From: Alphaproteobacteria bacterium
GTDB taxonomy: Bacteria; Pseudomonadota; Alphaproteobacteria; Sphingomonadales; Sphingomonadaceae
Reading direction: 5' to 3'
Length of the DNA stretch: 58,573 nt
Assembly: GCA_030431875.1 (NCBI GenBank)
Contig: JAUIIG010000013.1
Span: forward strand, 1-58,573
Notes under the pieces: generated by a model
Seen by the model: the letters and a program-made list of their open reading frames with translations, nothing else
What the model was told of the DNA's origin: nothing
Databases searched by the model: none
Translations under genes and position numbers: made by a program
Part shown: positions 34,747 through 44,287 of the stretch, one piece after another
How the letters are laid out: the number at the start of each line of letters is the position of its first letter
How positions within the stretch are numbered: the stretch's first letter is position 1

Positions 34747-35836
34747 CGTGATCCGCTTGCCAATTATCCTTGCCGGACCATGTGCCCGCTGAACCTCGTA
34801 CGGTGCAGCCGCGCTGTCCGGCAACGATCTCGCCGACACGGAACACCTGTTCGCCCGCCTCGGTCAGCGCACTGGTGACAGCATCGACCTTGTCGGGTGT
34901 CACCGCCAGCACCATGCCGACCCCGCAGTTGAATGTGCGCGCCATTTCGCCTGGCTCGATATTGCCCTGCGCTTGCAGGAAAGCCATCAGGCCGGGCTGT
35001 TGCCACGCATCGGCATCGACCACGGCGCGTGCGCCTTCAGGCAAGACGCGCGGGATATTCTCCAGCAAGCCGCCGCCGGTGATGTGGGCAAGAGCATCCA
35101 CCTGGCCACTGCGTACCACGGGCAGCAGGCTCTTCACGTAGATGCGCGTGGGTTCAAGCAAGGTCTCGACCAGCAGCCGGTCTTGGTCGAACAGGGCAGG
35201 GCGGTCGAGCTTCCAGCCCTTGTCCGCCGCCAGCCGCCGCACCAGCGAGAAGCCGTTGGAGTGCACCCCCGAGGAGGCTAGGCCCAGCAGCACGTGGCCG
35301 GGAGCAACCCTATCACCCGTCAGCTGCTCGCCACGCTCCACCGCGCCAACGCAGAAGCCGGCAAGGTCGTAATCACCCTCGGCATACATGCCTGGCATTT
35401 CCGCCGTCTCGCCGCCGATCAGGGCGCAGCCGGAGATCTTGCAGCCTTCGGCAATGCCCGCGATCACCGCCTCGGCGACGCCGTTCTCCAGCTTGCCGGT
35501 GGCGAAGTAGTCGAGGAAGAACAGCGGCTCTGCACCCTGCACGATCAGGTCGTTCACGCACATGGCAACGAGGTCGATGCCGACGGTGTCGTGGCGGCCA
35601 GTGTCGATCGCCAGCTTCAGCTTGGTGCCGACGCCGTCGTTGCCCGCCACCAGCAGCGGGTCCTTGTAGCCCGCCGCGCGCGGATCGAAGAAGCCGCCGA
35701 AGCCGCCGATTTCTCCGTCTGCACCGGGGCGCATGGTGGCTTTCACCAGCGGGCCGATGGCCTTTACCAGCCGGTTGCCAGCCTCGATCGAGACCCCGGC
35801 CTGCTCATAGGTATAGGATTGCTTGTCCGAACTCAT
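34739..35836 (-). CDS. purM: Phosphoribosylformylglycinamidine cyclo-ligase (AIR synthetase)
   Basis: A 365-residue ATP-dependent enzyme that closes the imidazole ring of FGAM to AIR. It opens [14 protein letters not shown], then has GGFGGFFD, the glycine-rich [14 protein letters not shown] and [11 protein letters not shown], all typical. The first Met after GGCGGTGG is chosen over a longer frame that runs into the divergent gene. It heads the purM-purN operon and is divergent from a DUF2066 gene. Confidence 0.96.
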   Translation of the reverse strand: MSSDKQSYTYEQAGVSIEAGNRLVKAIGPLVKATMRPGADGEIGGFGGFFDPRAAGYKDPLLVAGNDGVGTKLKLAIDTGRHDTVGIDLVAMCVNDLIVQGAEPLFFLDYFATGKLENGVAEAVIAGIAEGCKISGCALIGGETAEMPGMYAEGDYDLAGFCVGAVERGEQLTGDRVAPGHVLLGLASSGVHSNGFSLVRRLAADKGWKLDRPALFDQDRLLVETLLEPTRIYVKSLLPVVRSGQVDALAHITGGGLLENIPRVLPEGARAVVDADAWQQPGLMAFLQAQGNIEPGEMARTFNCGVGMVLAVTPDKVDAVTSALTEAGEQVFRVGEIVAGQRGCTVRGSAGTWSGKDNWQADHDA

Positions 35837-35904
35837 GCCACCGCCATAGTCTTTCGGGCTTGGATTTCCACTCGCCTTTGGGCAAAAGGCTGGCGATTTC
35901 CCCG

Positions 35905-37185
35905 ATGACTGCGCTTTCCATCCCCTTCCGCCCACTTGGGACCCGCTTTCCCGCCGCTTTGGGCGTGGTGGCTTTTGTCCTGCTTACTGTGGTCGCCGTT
36001 ACCTCGCTGGTGGCGCAGGTCGGCGGCGAACGCGGCATCGCGCCGGTTGCCAGCAGCGCCGATATCGACGTCAGCGGGATCGAGGTGAATGTCCAGGGCG
36101 AGAACGCCGAAGATGCCCGCGCCAATGGCTGGCGGCTGGCGCAGCGGTTGGCCTGGGAACAGCTGGGAGGCCCCGATATCCCTGATTCGCGGCTCGAATC
36201 GCTGGTGTCCGCCATCGTCGTCGAAGAGGAGAGCATCGGTCCGCGGCGCTATATCGCGCGCCTGGGTGTGATCTTCGATCGCCAGCGAGCGGGCGCGCTC
36301 CTCGGTGCAGGCGGGGCGCAAAGCCGTTCTGCCCCCATGCTGACGCTGCCGGTGATGATTACCGGCGGCACCCAGACCATGTTCGAGTACCGCAACGACT
36401 GGCAGCGTGCCTGGGCGGAATACCAGTTCGGTGACAGCCGCATCGACTACGTCCGTCCCGATGGCTCGGGCGAGGATTCGCTGCTGCTGACCTATGGCCA
36501 GACCGGTCGCCGCAGCCGCGTTTGGTGGAACGCCATTCTCGACGAATTCGGTGCGGCTGACGTGCTGGTTCCCGTCGCCAGGCTGCAGTACGACTGGCCC
36601 GGCGGACCGGTAACCGGCACTTTCACCGCGCGCTATGGACCGGACAATCGTTTCCTCGACAGTTTCACCATGCGGGCGGAGAGCTCCGAGCAGCTGCCGG
36701 CAATGCTGGGCCGCGCCGTGGAGAGGTTCGACGAAATCTTCGAGGCTGCGCTCGCCGATGGCACCTTGCGGCCCGATCCGACACTGACGCTCGACAATAT
36801 CGAGATCAGCCCCGAGATTCGCGCCCTGCTGGAGCAGGCTCGCGCGGCCGAGGCTGCTGCCGCTGCTGCTGCCGCAGAAGTCGAAGTGAACATCGAAACG
36901 GGCACTGTTGGCGCTGAAACGCCCGAGCCTGTGCAAACGGCGACACCGGCCGCGACCTATACGGTGCAGGTGGCGACGCCGGACGGGTCCGCGTTTGATG
37001 GTGCTCTCAGCAACCTTCGCGGGACACCGGGTGTAAGCCGTGTTTCGATTTCTTCGACAGCAATGGGCGGGACCTCAGTGTTTGCTGTAACCTATGCGGG
37101 CGACCTGTCATCGCTGGCCGCGGCCCTGCGGGAGCGCGGCTGGGCGGTGAACGAGGGCCAGAACGCACTCGGCATCTCGCGCTAG
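35905..37185 (+). CDS. DUF2066 domain membrane protein with C-terminal HMA-like domain
   Basis: A protein of about 426 residues with one N-terminal membrane helix ([19 protein letters not shown]), a DUF2066 region (about 60-260) and an Ala-rich linker. The C-terminal segment of about 75 residues has strand-helix spacing ([26 protein letters not shown]) and resembles a heavy-metal-associated fold without the CxxC. The role is unknown. It lies between purM and hdaA, an order I recall from other sphingomonads. An upstream TTG could add 15 residues. Confidence 0.75.
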   Translation: MTALSIPFRPLGTRFPAALGVVAFVLLTVVAVTSLVAQVGGERGIAPVASSADIDVSGIEVNVQGENAEDARANGWRLAQRLAWEQLGGPDIPDSRLESLVSAIVVEEESIGPRRYIARLGVIFDRQRAGALLGAGGAQSRSAPMLTLPVMITGGTQTMFEYRNDWQRAWAEYQFGDSRIDYVRPDGSGEDSLLLTYGQTGRRSRVWWNAILDEFGAADVLVPVARLQYDWPGGPVTGTFTARYGPDNRFLDSFTMRAESSEQLPAMLGRAVERFDEIFEAALADGTLRPDPTLTLDNIEISPEIRALLEQARAAEAAAAAAAAEVEVNIETGTVGAETPEPVQTATPAATYTVQVATPDGSAFDGALSNLRGTPGVSRVSISSTAMGGTSVFAVTYAGDLSSLAAALRERGWAVNEGQNALGISR

Positions 37186-37207
37186 GCGCACGGCGGGAGG
37201 TGACCGC

Positions 37208-37816
37208 ATGAGCCAGATCGCACTTCCCCTGTCTGCCGGCAGCCAGGGCCCCACGCGCGTGGTGGTGGGCAAGGCCAACGCCCATGTCGCCGAAGCCCTG
37301 CAGACCCCCGAAAACTGGCCGTTCCGCACCGCCGTGCTCACCGGGCCGCCGCGCTCGGGCAAGTCGCTGCTGGCGCGCTGGTTCGTTGCAAGCGGGAAAG
37401 GTGACGCCGTCGACGACGCGCAGGCCATGCCCGAGGACGAGGTCTTCCACCGCTGGAACCGCGCTCAGGAACAAGGCACTCCGCTGCTGATCGTCGGTGG
37501 GGAGCCGCCGTGGGAAATCACTCTGCCGGACCTCAAATCCCGCCTTGGCGGCTCGTTGCAGCTCGAAATCGGCCAGCCCGATGACGAAATGGCTCGCGAA
37601 CTGCTGCTGTCGCTGGCTGCCGAGCGCGGTTTGCCCCTGCGAGCCGATGCGGCAGACTACCTGATACCGCGCGCATCGCGCTCACAGGCAGACCTGGAAC
37701 AACTGGTCGCGACAATCGACCGCTTGTCTCTGGAGAGAAAGGCCCCACCTAATCTTGGTATCTGGCGTGCTGCACTCGAAGCAGTGCACGGACCGGAGGA
37801 GCCGCGCTTGATCTAG
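37208..37816 (+). CDS. hdaA: DnaA-related regulatory protein HdaA
   Basis: A 202-residue DnaA-like protein that, with the beta clamp, inactivates DnaA-ATP and limits replication initiation. The N-terminus QIALPL matches the clamp-binding motif. The P-loop GPPRSGKS is followed by a lid with RSQADLEQLVATIDRLSLERK. It lacks the DNA-binding domain of DnaA. It follows the DUF2066 gene by 22 nt. Confidence 0.88.
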   Translation: MSQIALPLSAGSQGPTRVVVGKANAHVAEALQTPENWPFRTAVLTGPPRSGKSLLARWFVASGKGDAVDDAQAMPEDEVFHRWNRAQEQGTPLLIVGGEPPWEITLPDLKSRLGGSLQLEIGQPDDEMARELLLSLAAERGLPLRADAADYLIPRASRSQADLEQLVATIDRLSLERKAPPNLGIWRAALEAVHGPEEPRLI

Positions 37817-37846
37817 GCCGGTTTTAATGGGAAACTGGGCTTTGCG

Positions 37847-38581
37847 ATGTTTGAAAGATTGATCGCCTACCTGGACTCGATCCATGCGCGCGACCCGGCG
37901 CCGCGTTCACGCTGGGAAATCCTGCTTTATCCGGGTGTGCTCGCGCTGGGCCTGCACCGGGTGGCGCACTGGCTGTTCGAAGCGAAGATGTTCTTCCTCG
38001 CAAGGTTCGTGAACCATGTCAGCCGCTGGCTGACCGCGATCGACATCCATCCGGGTGCCAAGATCGGCAAGAACTTCTTTATTGATCATGGCTTTACGGT
38101 CATCGGCGAAACTGCCGAGATCGGTGACAACGTGACCATCTACCAGTGTGTGACGCTGGGCGGAACGAACCCCACCAACGGCAAGGGCGGCAAGCGCCAC
38201 CCGACGCTGTGCGACAACGTCATCATCGGTTCGGGCGCACAGGTGATCGGCCCGATCACCGTGGGTGAACGTGCCCGTGTGGGCGCCAATGCAGTGGTGA
38301 CTGACGATGTGCCCGAAGGCGCGACGATGATTGGCCTGAAGGCTCGTTCCACGCTGGTTCCGGCTGAGGAATGGATCAAGGAGTTCATCCCCTACGGCAC
38401 GCCATGTGACGAGCCGTGCGAAGGCACAGGCCCCGTTGGCCGCGACTGTGTCGAAAAGCTGGAAAGCGAGATCAAGGTGCTGCGCGAGCAGGTGGAAGCC
38501 CTGCAAAAGGCCTTGCCGGCCCCGGCCGATGACGAAGCTGACCTGTTCGCCTCCCAGCGCAAGAGCGGTACGGAGAGCTGA
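37847..38581 (+). CDS. cysE: Serine O-acetyltransferase
   Basis: A 244-residue left-handed beta-helix acyltransferase of the EpsC/CysE type that makes O-acetylserine for cysteine synthesis. Hexapeptide repeats run from IDIHPGAKIG to MIGLKARS, with the catalytic His in FIDHGFTVIGETAEIG and GGTNPTNGKGGKRHPTL. The C-terminal tail is a coiled-coil-like segment ending in an acidic stretch. Its stop shares one base with the next start (TGATG). Confidence 0.94.
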   Translation: MFERLIAYLDSIHARDPAPRSRWEILLYPGVLALGLHRVAHWLFEAKMFFLARFVNHVSRWLTAIDIHPGAKIGKNFFIDHGFTVIGETAEIGDNVTIYQCVTLGGTNPTNGKGGKRHPTLCDNVIIGSGAQVIGPITVGERARVGANAVVTDDVPEGATMIGLKARSTLVPAEEWIKEFIPYGTPCDEPCEGTGPVGRDCVEKLESEIKVLREQVEALQKALPAPADDEADLFASQRKSGTES

Positions 38582-38940
38582 TGGGTCCGTCCGGCGGCAT
38601 GCCCAATGTGGTGGCTTTCCCCGGCCAGCGTGTTCCCTCGCAGGTCTGCTTCGACCGCCTCGAACTCACCCGCATCCTCGATCTCTACGGGCGCATGGTC
38701 GCCGCTGGCGAATGGCGCGACTACGCGATGGACTTCTCCAAGGACTGCGCCATCTTCGCTGCTTTCCGCCGTACCGCCGACGTGCCGCAGATGCGGCTGG
38801 AGAAACGCCCGGCGTTGCACCAGCGGCAAGGCATGTGGGCACTTTACGGCGAGCATGGCCAAGTACTGAAGCGCGGCCATGAACTGGCCAACGTCCTCGC
38901 TCCGCTGGAACGCCGCCTGCTGAAGGTAGTGGAGGGCTGA
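38581..38940 (+). CDS. DUF2794 protein
   Basis: A 119-residue alphaproteobacterial protein of unknown function. Conserved blocks are VCFDRLELTRILDLYGRMVAAGEWRDYAMDF (partly) and FRRTADVPQMRLEK. Translation is coupled to cysE. A hairpin GGCTG-AGAG-CAGCC covers its stop codon and the start of the 15-nt gap to the convergent DUF4328 gene, without a T-run. Confidence 0.85.
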   Translation: MGPSGGMPNVVAFPGQRVPSQVCFDRLELTRILDLYGRMVAAGEWRDYAMDFSKDCAIFAAFRRTADVPQMRLEKRPALHQRQGMWALYGEHGQVLKRGHELANVLAPLERRLLKVVEG

Positions 38941-38955
38941 GAGCAGCCTTCGCGA

Positions 38956-39618
38956 TCAGTCGAAGACGTCGGCCTGGCTGACGTGTTCAAGATCGGTCTG
39001 CGCCCGGGTGATCTTGGCCACGGTTTGCGCCATGAACCAGGCCGATCCCAGCATGAACAGGCCGAACAGCAGGAACAGCCCGATCGCCGCAAAGGCCGGC
39101 ATGATCACGTAAAGACCGGGAATGCTCTCAAGGTAGAGGACGGTAATGATTGCTGCCAGGAAGATGAAGGCTGCCCAGTTGCAGGTATACCAGCTGGTCA
39201 CCGGTCCGGCGCTGGTGTCGGCATGCCATTCCGCCTTGCCCACGCTGCGATTGTAGAGCTCGCGCGTCGAGGCGAAAGGGACCCACATGTTCACGAAGGG
39301 AATGAAGAACGACGCCGTGGCCCAGCCCGGTGAATAATTCAGTCCGGTTATCCCGCCGTCATGCAGGTTGCGATGCGCCTGGTTGATCCAGATTGCCACG
39401 AGCACGATCGACGCCACGAACGATCCCAGTTGCACGATGCCGATGATGGCAACCACGATGGTGTATCCCACCATGCTGGACATCGGCAGCTGGGGCAGGA
39501 GGAACACCATGCCCAGTTGCACGACAACGGCCAGCAGGACCGAGATGATATAGGTAAGCAGGGCGATGCGGGTGGCCGTGCCAAGTGTGCCCAGCGTACG
39601 AATTCCCGAATCCATCAT
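38956..39618 (-). CDS. DUF4328 membrane protein (copy 1)
   Basis: A 220-residue protein with about six hydrophobic segments and the DUF4328 signature: IWINQAHRNLH, then SPGWATASFFIPFVNMWVPF and ELYNRS. The role is unknown. It begins with ATGATG after GAAGGGG and just beyond a large intergenic palindrome. With a DUF2157 protein and a second DUF4328 protein it forms a same-strand group. Confidence 0.82.
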   Translation of the reverse strand: MMDSGIRTLGTLGTATRIALLTYIISVLLAVVVQLGMVFLLPQLPMSSMVGYTIVVAIIGIVQLGSFVASIVLVAIWINQAHRNLHDGGITGLNYSPGWATASFFIPFVNMWVPFASTRELYNRSVGKAEWHADTSAGPVTSWYTCNWAAFIFLAAIITVLYLESIPGLYVIMPAFAAIGLFLLFGLFMLGSAWFMAQTVAKITRAQTDLEHVSQADVFD

Positions 39619-39635
39619 CTACCCCTTCAGTCCCG

Positions 39636-39702
39636 ACAGGTCCGCCGCGATAACTGGCGCAATTCGTGTCTTGCGCCAAGAGGTTACCGGCGGCGGACCT
39701 GT
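39636..39702 (-). repeat. 67-bp nested palindrome in the DUF2157-DUF4328 gap
   Basis: The outer 13-bp arms ACAGGTCCGCCGC (39636-39648) and GCGGCGGACCTGT (39690-39702) are perfect. Inside is a second perfect 8-bp stem, TGGCGCAA/TTGCGCCA (39655-39678). No T-run follows. In the minus-strand mRNA it would fold just upstream of the DUF4328 ribosome site. Confidence 0.92.
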
Positions 39703-39720
39703 GGGAAAGCGGGGATAGCG

Positions 39721-40788
39721 TCAGGCCGCCTGGGTGACGGGGCCGGCAAGAGGGCCGACGATGGGCAGGCGGTCCTGCAGGTCACTTGGCAGCTTGCCGA
39801 CCACGCCCGCGCGGATCGATGGCCAGAAGGCCGACAGCATCAGCAGGGCCGAGCCGATCACCAGCGCCGTCAGGGCCACGCTGAGTTCCACCATGCCGTA
39901 TTCGCCGAACAGGTTGGACAGGGCGAAGAGCACGTAGGCCAGCGCCGAAACCAGCAGCGCGCGACGGTCAATGGCCAGAGCGACAACGCCGAACACCACG
40001 TAGACCGCCAGCACCATGGCCACACCGCCAAGGCCGACGACGTCGCCTTCGGTAATACCCAGCCAGTGGAACAGCGGGTGGGCGATCATCGGGGCAGCCA
40101 GCAAGTGCAGCCAGAAGGCCACGTCGCTGCGCCGCGTCTCGCGGCCACGGTCGCTCATGTCCCAGCGCATGGCGAAGGCGAAGACGCCCACGCCACCGGC
40201 GAAGACCAGCGGCAGGATCAGGTTTTCGGGAGAATCGACGGTTTCAGGGCCGATAGCGGTGACGATCAGCGCGATGGCCGTCGCCACGCTCGTGGCGGCA
40301 ATGGCAGCAACGGTGATCGGCACCATGAACCGGCGCCAGTGCAACCAGGCTGCGACTGCGCCAGAAAGGAAAGCCGCTGCGCCGATCAGACCAGCGATCC
40401 GGGCGTTGTCGTCGATATTGGTTTCGCTGAGCACTTCGATCGGTGCTGCCACCACGCCGCCGACGAAAGCCAGCAGCAGGACGATTGAGGGCAAGGCCAT
40501 GCGGCGGCGCTTGGTGAAGAATTCCGACATCAACCATGCCGCCGCTGCCACCAGCACGCCGGCGAGGCCAGGCACGATCGCACTGCCGATCCCGGCCATG
40601 GCGACCAGCAGCAGGATCGCCGCGATGGTGACAAAGATATCGTTGAAAGAATTGACGAGACGGAAGTTCTCCTCGTCGGTGACGGGCATCTTGCGCATGT
40701 GCGCAACGTGCGCACGCAGCGCCGAAGCTGCCTCCTGAGAAATTGCGCCGCCCGCTACTGCGTCGCGCAGGTCTTGTTCGCTGTACAT
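39721..40788 (-). CDS. DUF2157-like polytopic membrane protein
   Basis: A 355-residue protein. A soluble N-terminal helical domain (about 1-45: YSEQDLRDAVAGGAISQEAASAL, here in part) resembles the DUF2157 head, and about ten to twelve hydrophobic helices follow. The function is unknown. An exact TTGACA lies about 45 nt upstream in a lower-GC patch, but no matching -10 is seen. It is flanked by two DUF4328 genes on the same strand. Confidence 0.75.
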   Translation of the reverse strand: MYSEQDLRDAVAGGAISQEAASALRAHVAHMRKMPVTDEENFRLVNSFNDIFVTIAAILLLVAMAGIGSAIVPGLAGVLVAAAAWLMSEFFTKRRRMALPSIVLLLAFVGGVVAAPIEVLSETNIDDNARIAGLIGAAAFLSGAVAAWLHWRRFMVPITVAAIAATSVATAIALIVTAIGPETVDSPENLILPLVFAGGVGVFAFAMRWDMSDRGRETRRSDVAFWLHLLAAPMIAHPLFHWLGITEGDVVGLGGVAMVLAVYVVFGVVALAIDRRALLVSALAYVLFALSNLFGEYGMVELSVALTALVIGSALLMLSAFWPSIRAGVVGKLPSDLQDRLPIVGPLAGPVTQAA

Positions 40789-40867
40789 GAGGTCCTCCCC
40801 CGTTCGTCCCGGCGAGGAAGGTAGTCTACTGTGTTAAGATGTCAATACACCGGCCCGACGGGTGCCC

Positions 40868-41503
40868 TCAGGCGAACACCTGCCCCATGCCCATGCCTTC
40901 GCTTTGGCCGCGCGTAATGTCTCCCATCAAGCGCAGCAGCATGGCCGCAGCAGCAATGATCAGCACGTCGCTGACTGCCCCGATCTGGATGGACAGCAGG
41001 TACGTGTTGAGATCCATCGAACTGCTGAGACGGAAAGAAATATTGGCGAGGAAGTTCCCGCCCAGCCACGCGCCCCACCAGATGCCCATGTATCCGGGGG
41101 TGATTGCATCTTCACGATCGAACCTGCCGGTGCTCTTGTTCCACAATTCGCGCATGGCCTGGAAGGGTTTGACGAGGTTGGCGAAGGGGATGAAATACCA
41201 GCCGACGGCCCAGCCGGGCGTGAATTCGAGGCCGTCCATGTCGGCGCGGTGCAGATTGGACTGCGCCCGGTGCAGGAACATGGAGACGAAAATGACACTG
41301 AGCACGAAGCAGATGGTATAGGCTATCGCGATACCCACGATGATCGAGGCTTCGCCCTGGGACATGTAGACAGGGTGGATCACGTTCGTCACCTGCATGA
41401 CGTCGGTGATCAGCAGGCCCACCGTGGTGACAAGCACCGCCCAGGTCGCGATCTTCGCCAGCCGGGCACGGCCGGCGAGCCGTTGTGCGTAAGTTGCTTC
41501 CAT
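40868..41503 (-). CDS. DUF4328 membrane protein (copy 2)
   Basis: A 211-residue protein with the same layout as copy 1: MFLHRAQSNLHRAD, TPGWAVGWYFIPFANLVKPF and ELWNKS, within about six hydrophobic helices. The paralogues differ clearly outside these blocks, so the duplication is old. It lies 79 nt upstream of the DUF2157 gene and 47 nt after the phosphatase on the left-going strand. Confidence 0.82.
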   Translation of the reverse strand: MEATYAQRLAGRARLAKIATWAVLVTTVGLLITDVMQVTNVIHPVYMSQGEASIIVGIAIAYTICFVLSVIFVSMFLHRAQSNLHRADMDGLEFTPGWAVGWYFIPFANLVKPFQAMRELWNKSTGRFDREDAITPGYMGIWWGAWLGGNFLANISFRLSSSMDLNTYLLSIQIGAVSDVLIIAAAAMLLRLMGDITRGQSEGMGMGQVFA

Positions 41504-41550
41504 TACCCGCCCCTTTCAGAAGGCGGTGTCTTGCACACGGCCTTGGATTG

Positions 41551-42222
41551 TCAAAGGTTTTCGAGCGTGCCGACCAACTGGTTGAAGTGGTCGATCACGG
41601 CATCTGCGCCCAGCTCGGCGACGGGAACGTCGTGATAGCCATAGCGGTAGGCGACGGCCGGGATCCCGGCATTTCGCGCGGCCTTCACGTCGAAGGTGGA
41701 ATCGCCCACCATCACTGCGCTGCCGCCGCCGCAATCGCGGATGGCCCCCAGCAGCATGTCGGGTTTGGGCTTGGCCCGTTCCCGGCCCAGCGAATCCCCG
41801 CCGTAGATCGAGGCAAAGCGCCGCGTCAGGTCGAGTTCGCCGAGCAACTGCATGGTGGGGCCTTCGGACTTGTTGGTGCACACTGCCAGCTTCACGCCGC
41901 GCTCCGCCAGTTCGTCCAGCGCGCCGAGCACGCCGTCGAAGGGCACGGTGTTGTCGGCGATGTGCGCCCAGTAGTGCTTAAGCAGGGCGTCGTTCAGCTC
42001 TGCGAACCGCTCTTCGCTCACCGGCCCGCCCGTGACATTCAGCCCGCGTTCGAGCATGGCCGTGGCACCGCCGCCGATCAGCTGGCGCACCTGCGCAGGG
42101 GCCAGTGCCGGACGGCCTTCCATCACCAGCGCGTGGTTAAGCGCCGGGCACAGGTCGAGACTGGAATCCACCAGGGTTCCATCGAGGTCGAACAGGACGA
42201 TATCGAACGGAAATTTAACCAT
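41551..42222 (-). CDS. gph: HAD-family phosphoglycolate phosphatase
   Basis: A 223-residue HAD hydrolase that removes phosphate from 2-phosphoglycolate, a product of DNA 3'-end repair. Motif I FDLDGTLVDS (nucleophile Asp12) and motif III/IV VMVGDSTFDVKAARNAG are intact, with a cap domain between. I start at the Met eleven residues before motif I; a longer frame runs into the glmU promoter region. It is divergent from glmU by 62 nt. Other HAD substrates are possible. Confidence 0.85.
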   Translation of the reverse strand: MVKFPFDIVLFDLDGTLVDSSLDLCPALNHALVMEGRPALAPAQVRQLIGGGATAMLERGLNVTGGPVSEERFAELNDALLKHYWAHIADNTVPFDGVLGALDELAERGVKLAVCTNKSEGPTMQLLGELDLTRRFASIYGGDSLGRERAKPKPDMLLGAIRDCGGGSAVMVGDSTFDVKAARNAGIPAVAYRYGYHDVPVAELGADAVIDHFNQLVGTLENL

Positions 42223-42284
42223 ATAACCGTGCGTCTGGCTCAGACATGTGGAAACTGCAATAAATTGCTGGCATGGCCTGCGCC

Positions 42285-43643
42285 ATGAGCGAACGACCAA
42301 TTGCCGCCATCGTCCTTGCCGCGGGCAAGGGCACCCGCATGAAAAGCAGCCTTCACAAGGTGTTGCATGCCGTCGCGGGCCGCCCGATGATCGAGCACCT
42401 GCTGGCCAGCGTGGACGATCTCGCGCCTGCGAGGATTGTGACGGTTTGCGGCGAAGCGCGTGAGCAGCTGCATGCGCAGCTGGCTGGCCGCACCGACTTT
42501 GCCGTGCAGGAGCCGCAGCTTGGCACCGGCCACGCGGTACAGCAGGCAGAAGAGGGCCTGGAAGGGTTCGAGGGCGATGTTCTCGTGCTCTACGGCGACG
42601 TACCGTTCGTGAAGGCCGCCACCATGCGCGCCATGGTGGAGCGGCTACGGGCTGCCGATGCCCCGGCTGCGGTCGTGCTGGGGTTCGAGCCGGAGGATCC
42701 TCTGCGCTACGGCCGCGTGATCGCCCAGCAGGGCCGCATCCTCAAGATGGTGGAGTACAAGGACGCGACCGAGGAAGAGCGCGCCTGTACCCTGTGCAAT
42801 TCTGGCTTGCTCGCGGCTCGTTCGGAAGACCTGTTTGCCCTCCTGTCCCGCGTGAAGAACGAGAACGCGCAGGAAGAGTACTACCTGCCCGATATCGTCA
42901 ACATCGCCATTGCCGATGGCCGTAATTGCGCGGTCGTGGCCTGTGACAATGCCGACGAGGTGGCGGGCATCAACAGTCGTGCCGAACTGGCGGCGGCAGA
43001 GGCGCAGTGGCAGGCCTGCAGGCGCGAAGAGGTGATGGCCGAAGGTGTCACCCTGCGCGCGCCGGAAACCGTCTTCTTCAGCTGGGATACCGAACTTGCT
43101 GCAGACGTGGTGGTGGAACCCAACGTGGTGTTTGGCCCCGGAGTTACCGTGGCCAGTGCTGCAGTGATCAAGGCTTTCAGCCACCTTGAAGGCGCAAGCG
43201 TTGGTGAAGACGTGGAGGTTGGCCCCTATGCCCGCCTGCGCCCTGGCGCAAAGCTGGAAAAGGGCAGCAAGGTCGGCAACTTCGTCGAGATCAAGAAGGC
43301 GACCTTGGGCGAAGGGGCCAAGGCCAATCATCTTACCTATCTTGGTGATGCCACGGTGGGCGCGGGGGCCAATATCGGCGCGGGCACCATCACCTGCAAT
43401 TACGACGGCTATTTCAAGCACCAGACCGTGATCGGGCCGCGTGCCTTCATCGGCTCCAATTCGGCGCTGATCGCACCGGTGAATATCGGCGCTGACGCGA
43501 TTGTCGCGGCGGGCAGCGCGGTCAGCCGCGATGTCGCCGACGGCGAGCTGCGCATGGTGCGTGCCGAACAGCTGGTGAAGCCCGGCTGGGCCGACCGGTT
43601 CCACGACGCGATGAAGAAAAAAAAGGCCGAGAAGAAGGGATGA
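42285..43643 (+). CDS. glmU: Bifunctional GlcNAc-1-P uridyltransferase / GlcN-1-P acetyltransferase
   Basis: A 452-residue two-domain enzyme that makes UDP-GlcNAc for peptidoglycan and lipid A. The N-terminal pyrophosphorylase domain has VLAAGKGTRM and the product-binding GTGHAV and YGDVPF. The C-terminal left-handed beta-helix carries many hexapeptide repeats and KANHLTYLGDATVG. An ATG four codons upstream is possible; neither has a clear ribosome site. It overlaps the next gene by 4 nt, in a run that ends with glmS. Confidence 0.96.
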   Translation: MSERPIAAIVLAAGKGTRMKSSLHKVLHAVAGRPMIEHLLASVDDLAPARIVTVCGEAREQLHAQLAGRTDFAVQEPQLGTGHAVQQAEEGLEGFEGDVLVLYGDVPFVKAATMRAMVERLRAADAPAAVVLGFEPEDPLRYGRVIAQQGRILKMVEYKDATEEERACTLCNSGLLAARSEDLFALLSRVKNENAQEEYYLPDIVNIAIADGRNCAVVACDNADEVAGINSRAELAAAEAQWQACRREEVMAEGVTLRAPETVFFSWDTELAADVVVEPNVVFGPGVTVASAAVIKAFSHLEGASVGEDVEVGPYARLRPGAKLEKGSKVGNFVEIKKATLGEGAKANHLTYLGDATVGAGANIGAGTITCNYDGYFKHQTVIGPRAFIGSNSALIAPVNIGADAIVAAGSAVSRDVADGELRMVRAEQLVKPGWADRFHDAMKKKKAEKKG

Positions 43644-44287
43644 GGCTGGCGCTCGTCAGCCTGTCCCTGTTGCTCCTGCCAGCTTGCGACAGTGCCGAAC
43701 CGACGGTGGAAAGGGCCATGCCCGTCGCTCCGGAACTGGCTGCCACCGAGGCTCTGCCAGCCCCTGATTACACGCCAACGGCGGAGGAATTGGCACACTT
43801 TTCCCCCAATCCCGCTCCGCCCCGACCGGGCGGCATCGGCTGCACGGCCGACGAGGAAGCGATCTTTGCCTGCACGTTGGAGAACGGCAAGCGCGTTGCC
43901 GTCTGTTCGGACACCCCCGGCCTGGCCCAGTACCGCTATGGTGGTGACGGGCCGGAACTGGTGCTCGCGGGCGGTGAACTGGGCATCGTCGGTTACTCGG
44001 GCGGCGGGGAATCGCAGATCGCCTTCGACAACGACGGTTACCGCTACGTGGTCTTCTCGCGCATGGTGCGCACCAATTTCACGGCTGACGAACCCAACTA
44101 TCCGGCGATCAGCGACGGCGTTGTCTTGCTGGAGGGTGAACGGTTAGCTGACCTGCACCGGTGCGATGATCCGCATGTCTTGCCGGTCCAGTACGATGCC
44201 GCCGAACGCGTCTGGCGGCGGCAGGACGACCTGTTTACCGATGAGACCATCCGTGCCGATCCGATCACGGGTTACGAAACGCCATGA
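43640..44287 (+). CDS. Hypothetical lipoprotein between glmU and glmS
   Basis: A 215-residue exported lipoprotein (LLPAC lipobox) with a Pro-rich linker and a beta-rich domain (ADEEAIFACTLENGKRVAVCSD, in part, with paired cysteines; YRYGGDGPELV). It is unrecognised, although this bacterial envelope protein type is frequent in sphingomonads. Both ends overlap neighbours by 4 nt (ATGA), so it is tightly coupled to glmU and the next gene. Confidence 0.72.
   Translation: MRLALVSLSLLLLPACDSAEPTVERAMPVAPELAATEALPAPDYTPTAEELAHFSPNPAPPRPGGIGCTADEEAIFACTLENGKRVAVCSDTPGLAQYRYGGDGPELVLAGGELGIVGYSGGGESQIAFDNDGYRYVVFSRMVRTNFTADEPNYPAISDGVVLLEGERLADLHRCDDPHVLPVQYDAAERVWRRQDDLFTDETIRADPITGYETP

Noticed and set aside
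36820-36880. Ala-codon-rich simple repeat as a possible microsatellite
   Set aside because: It is a short Ala-rich linker inside the DUF2066 gene with mixed codons, not a nucleotide repeat.
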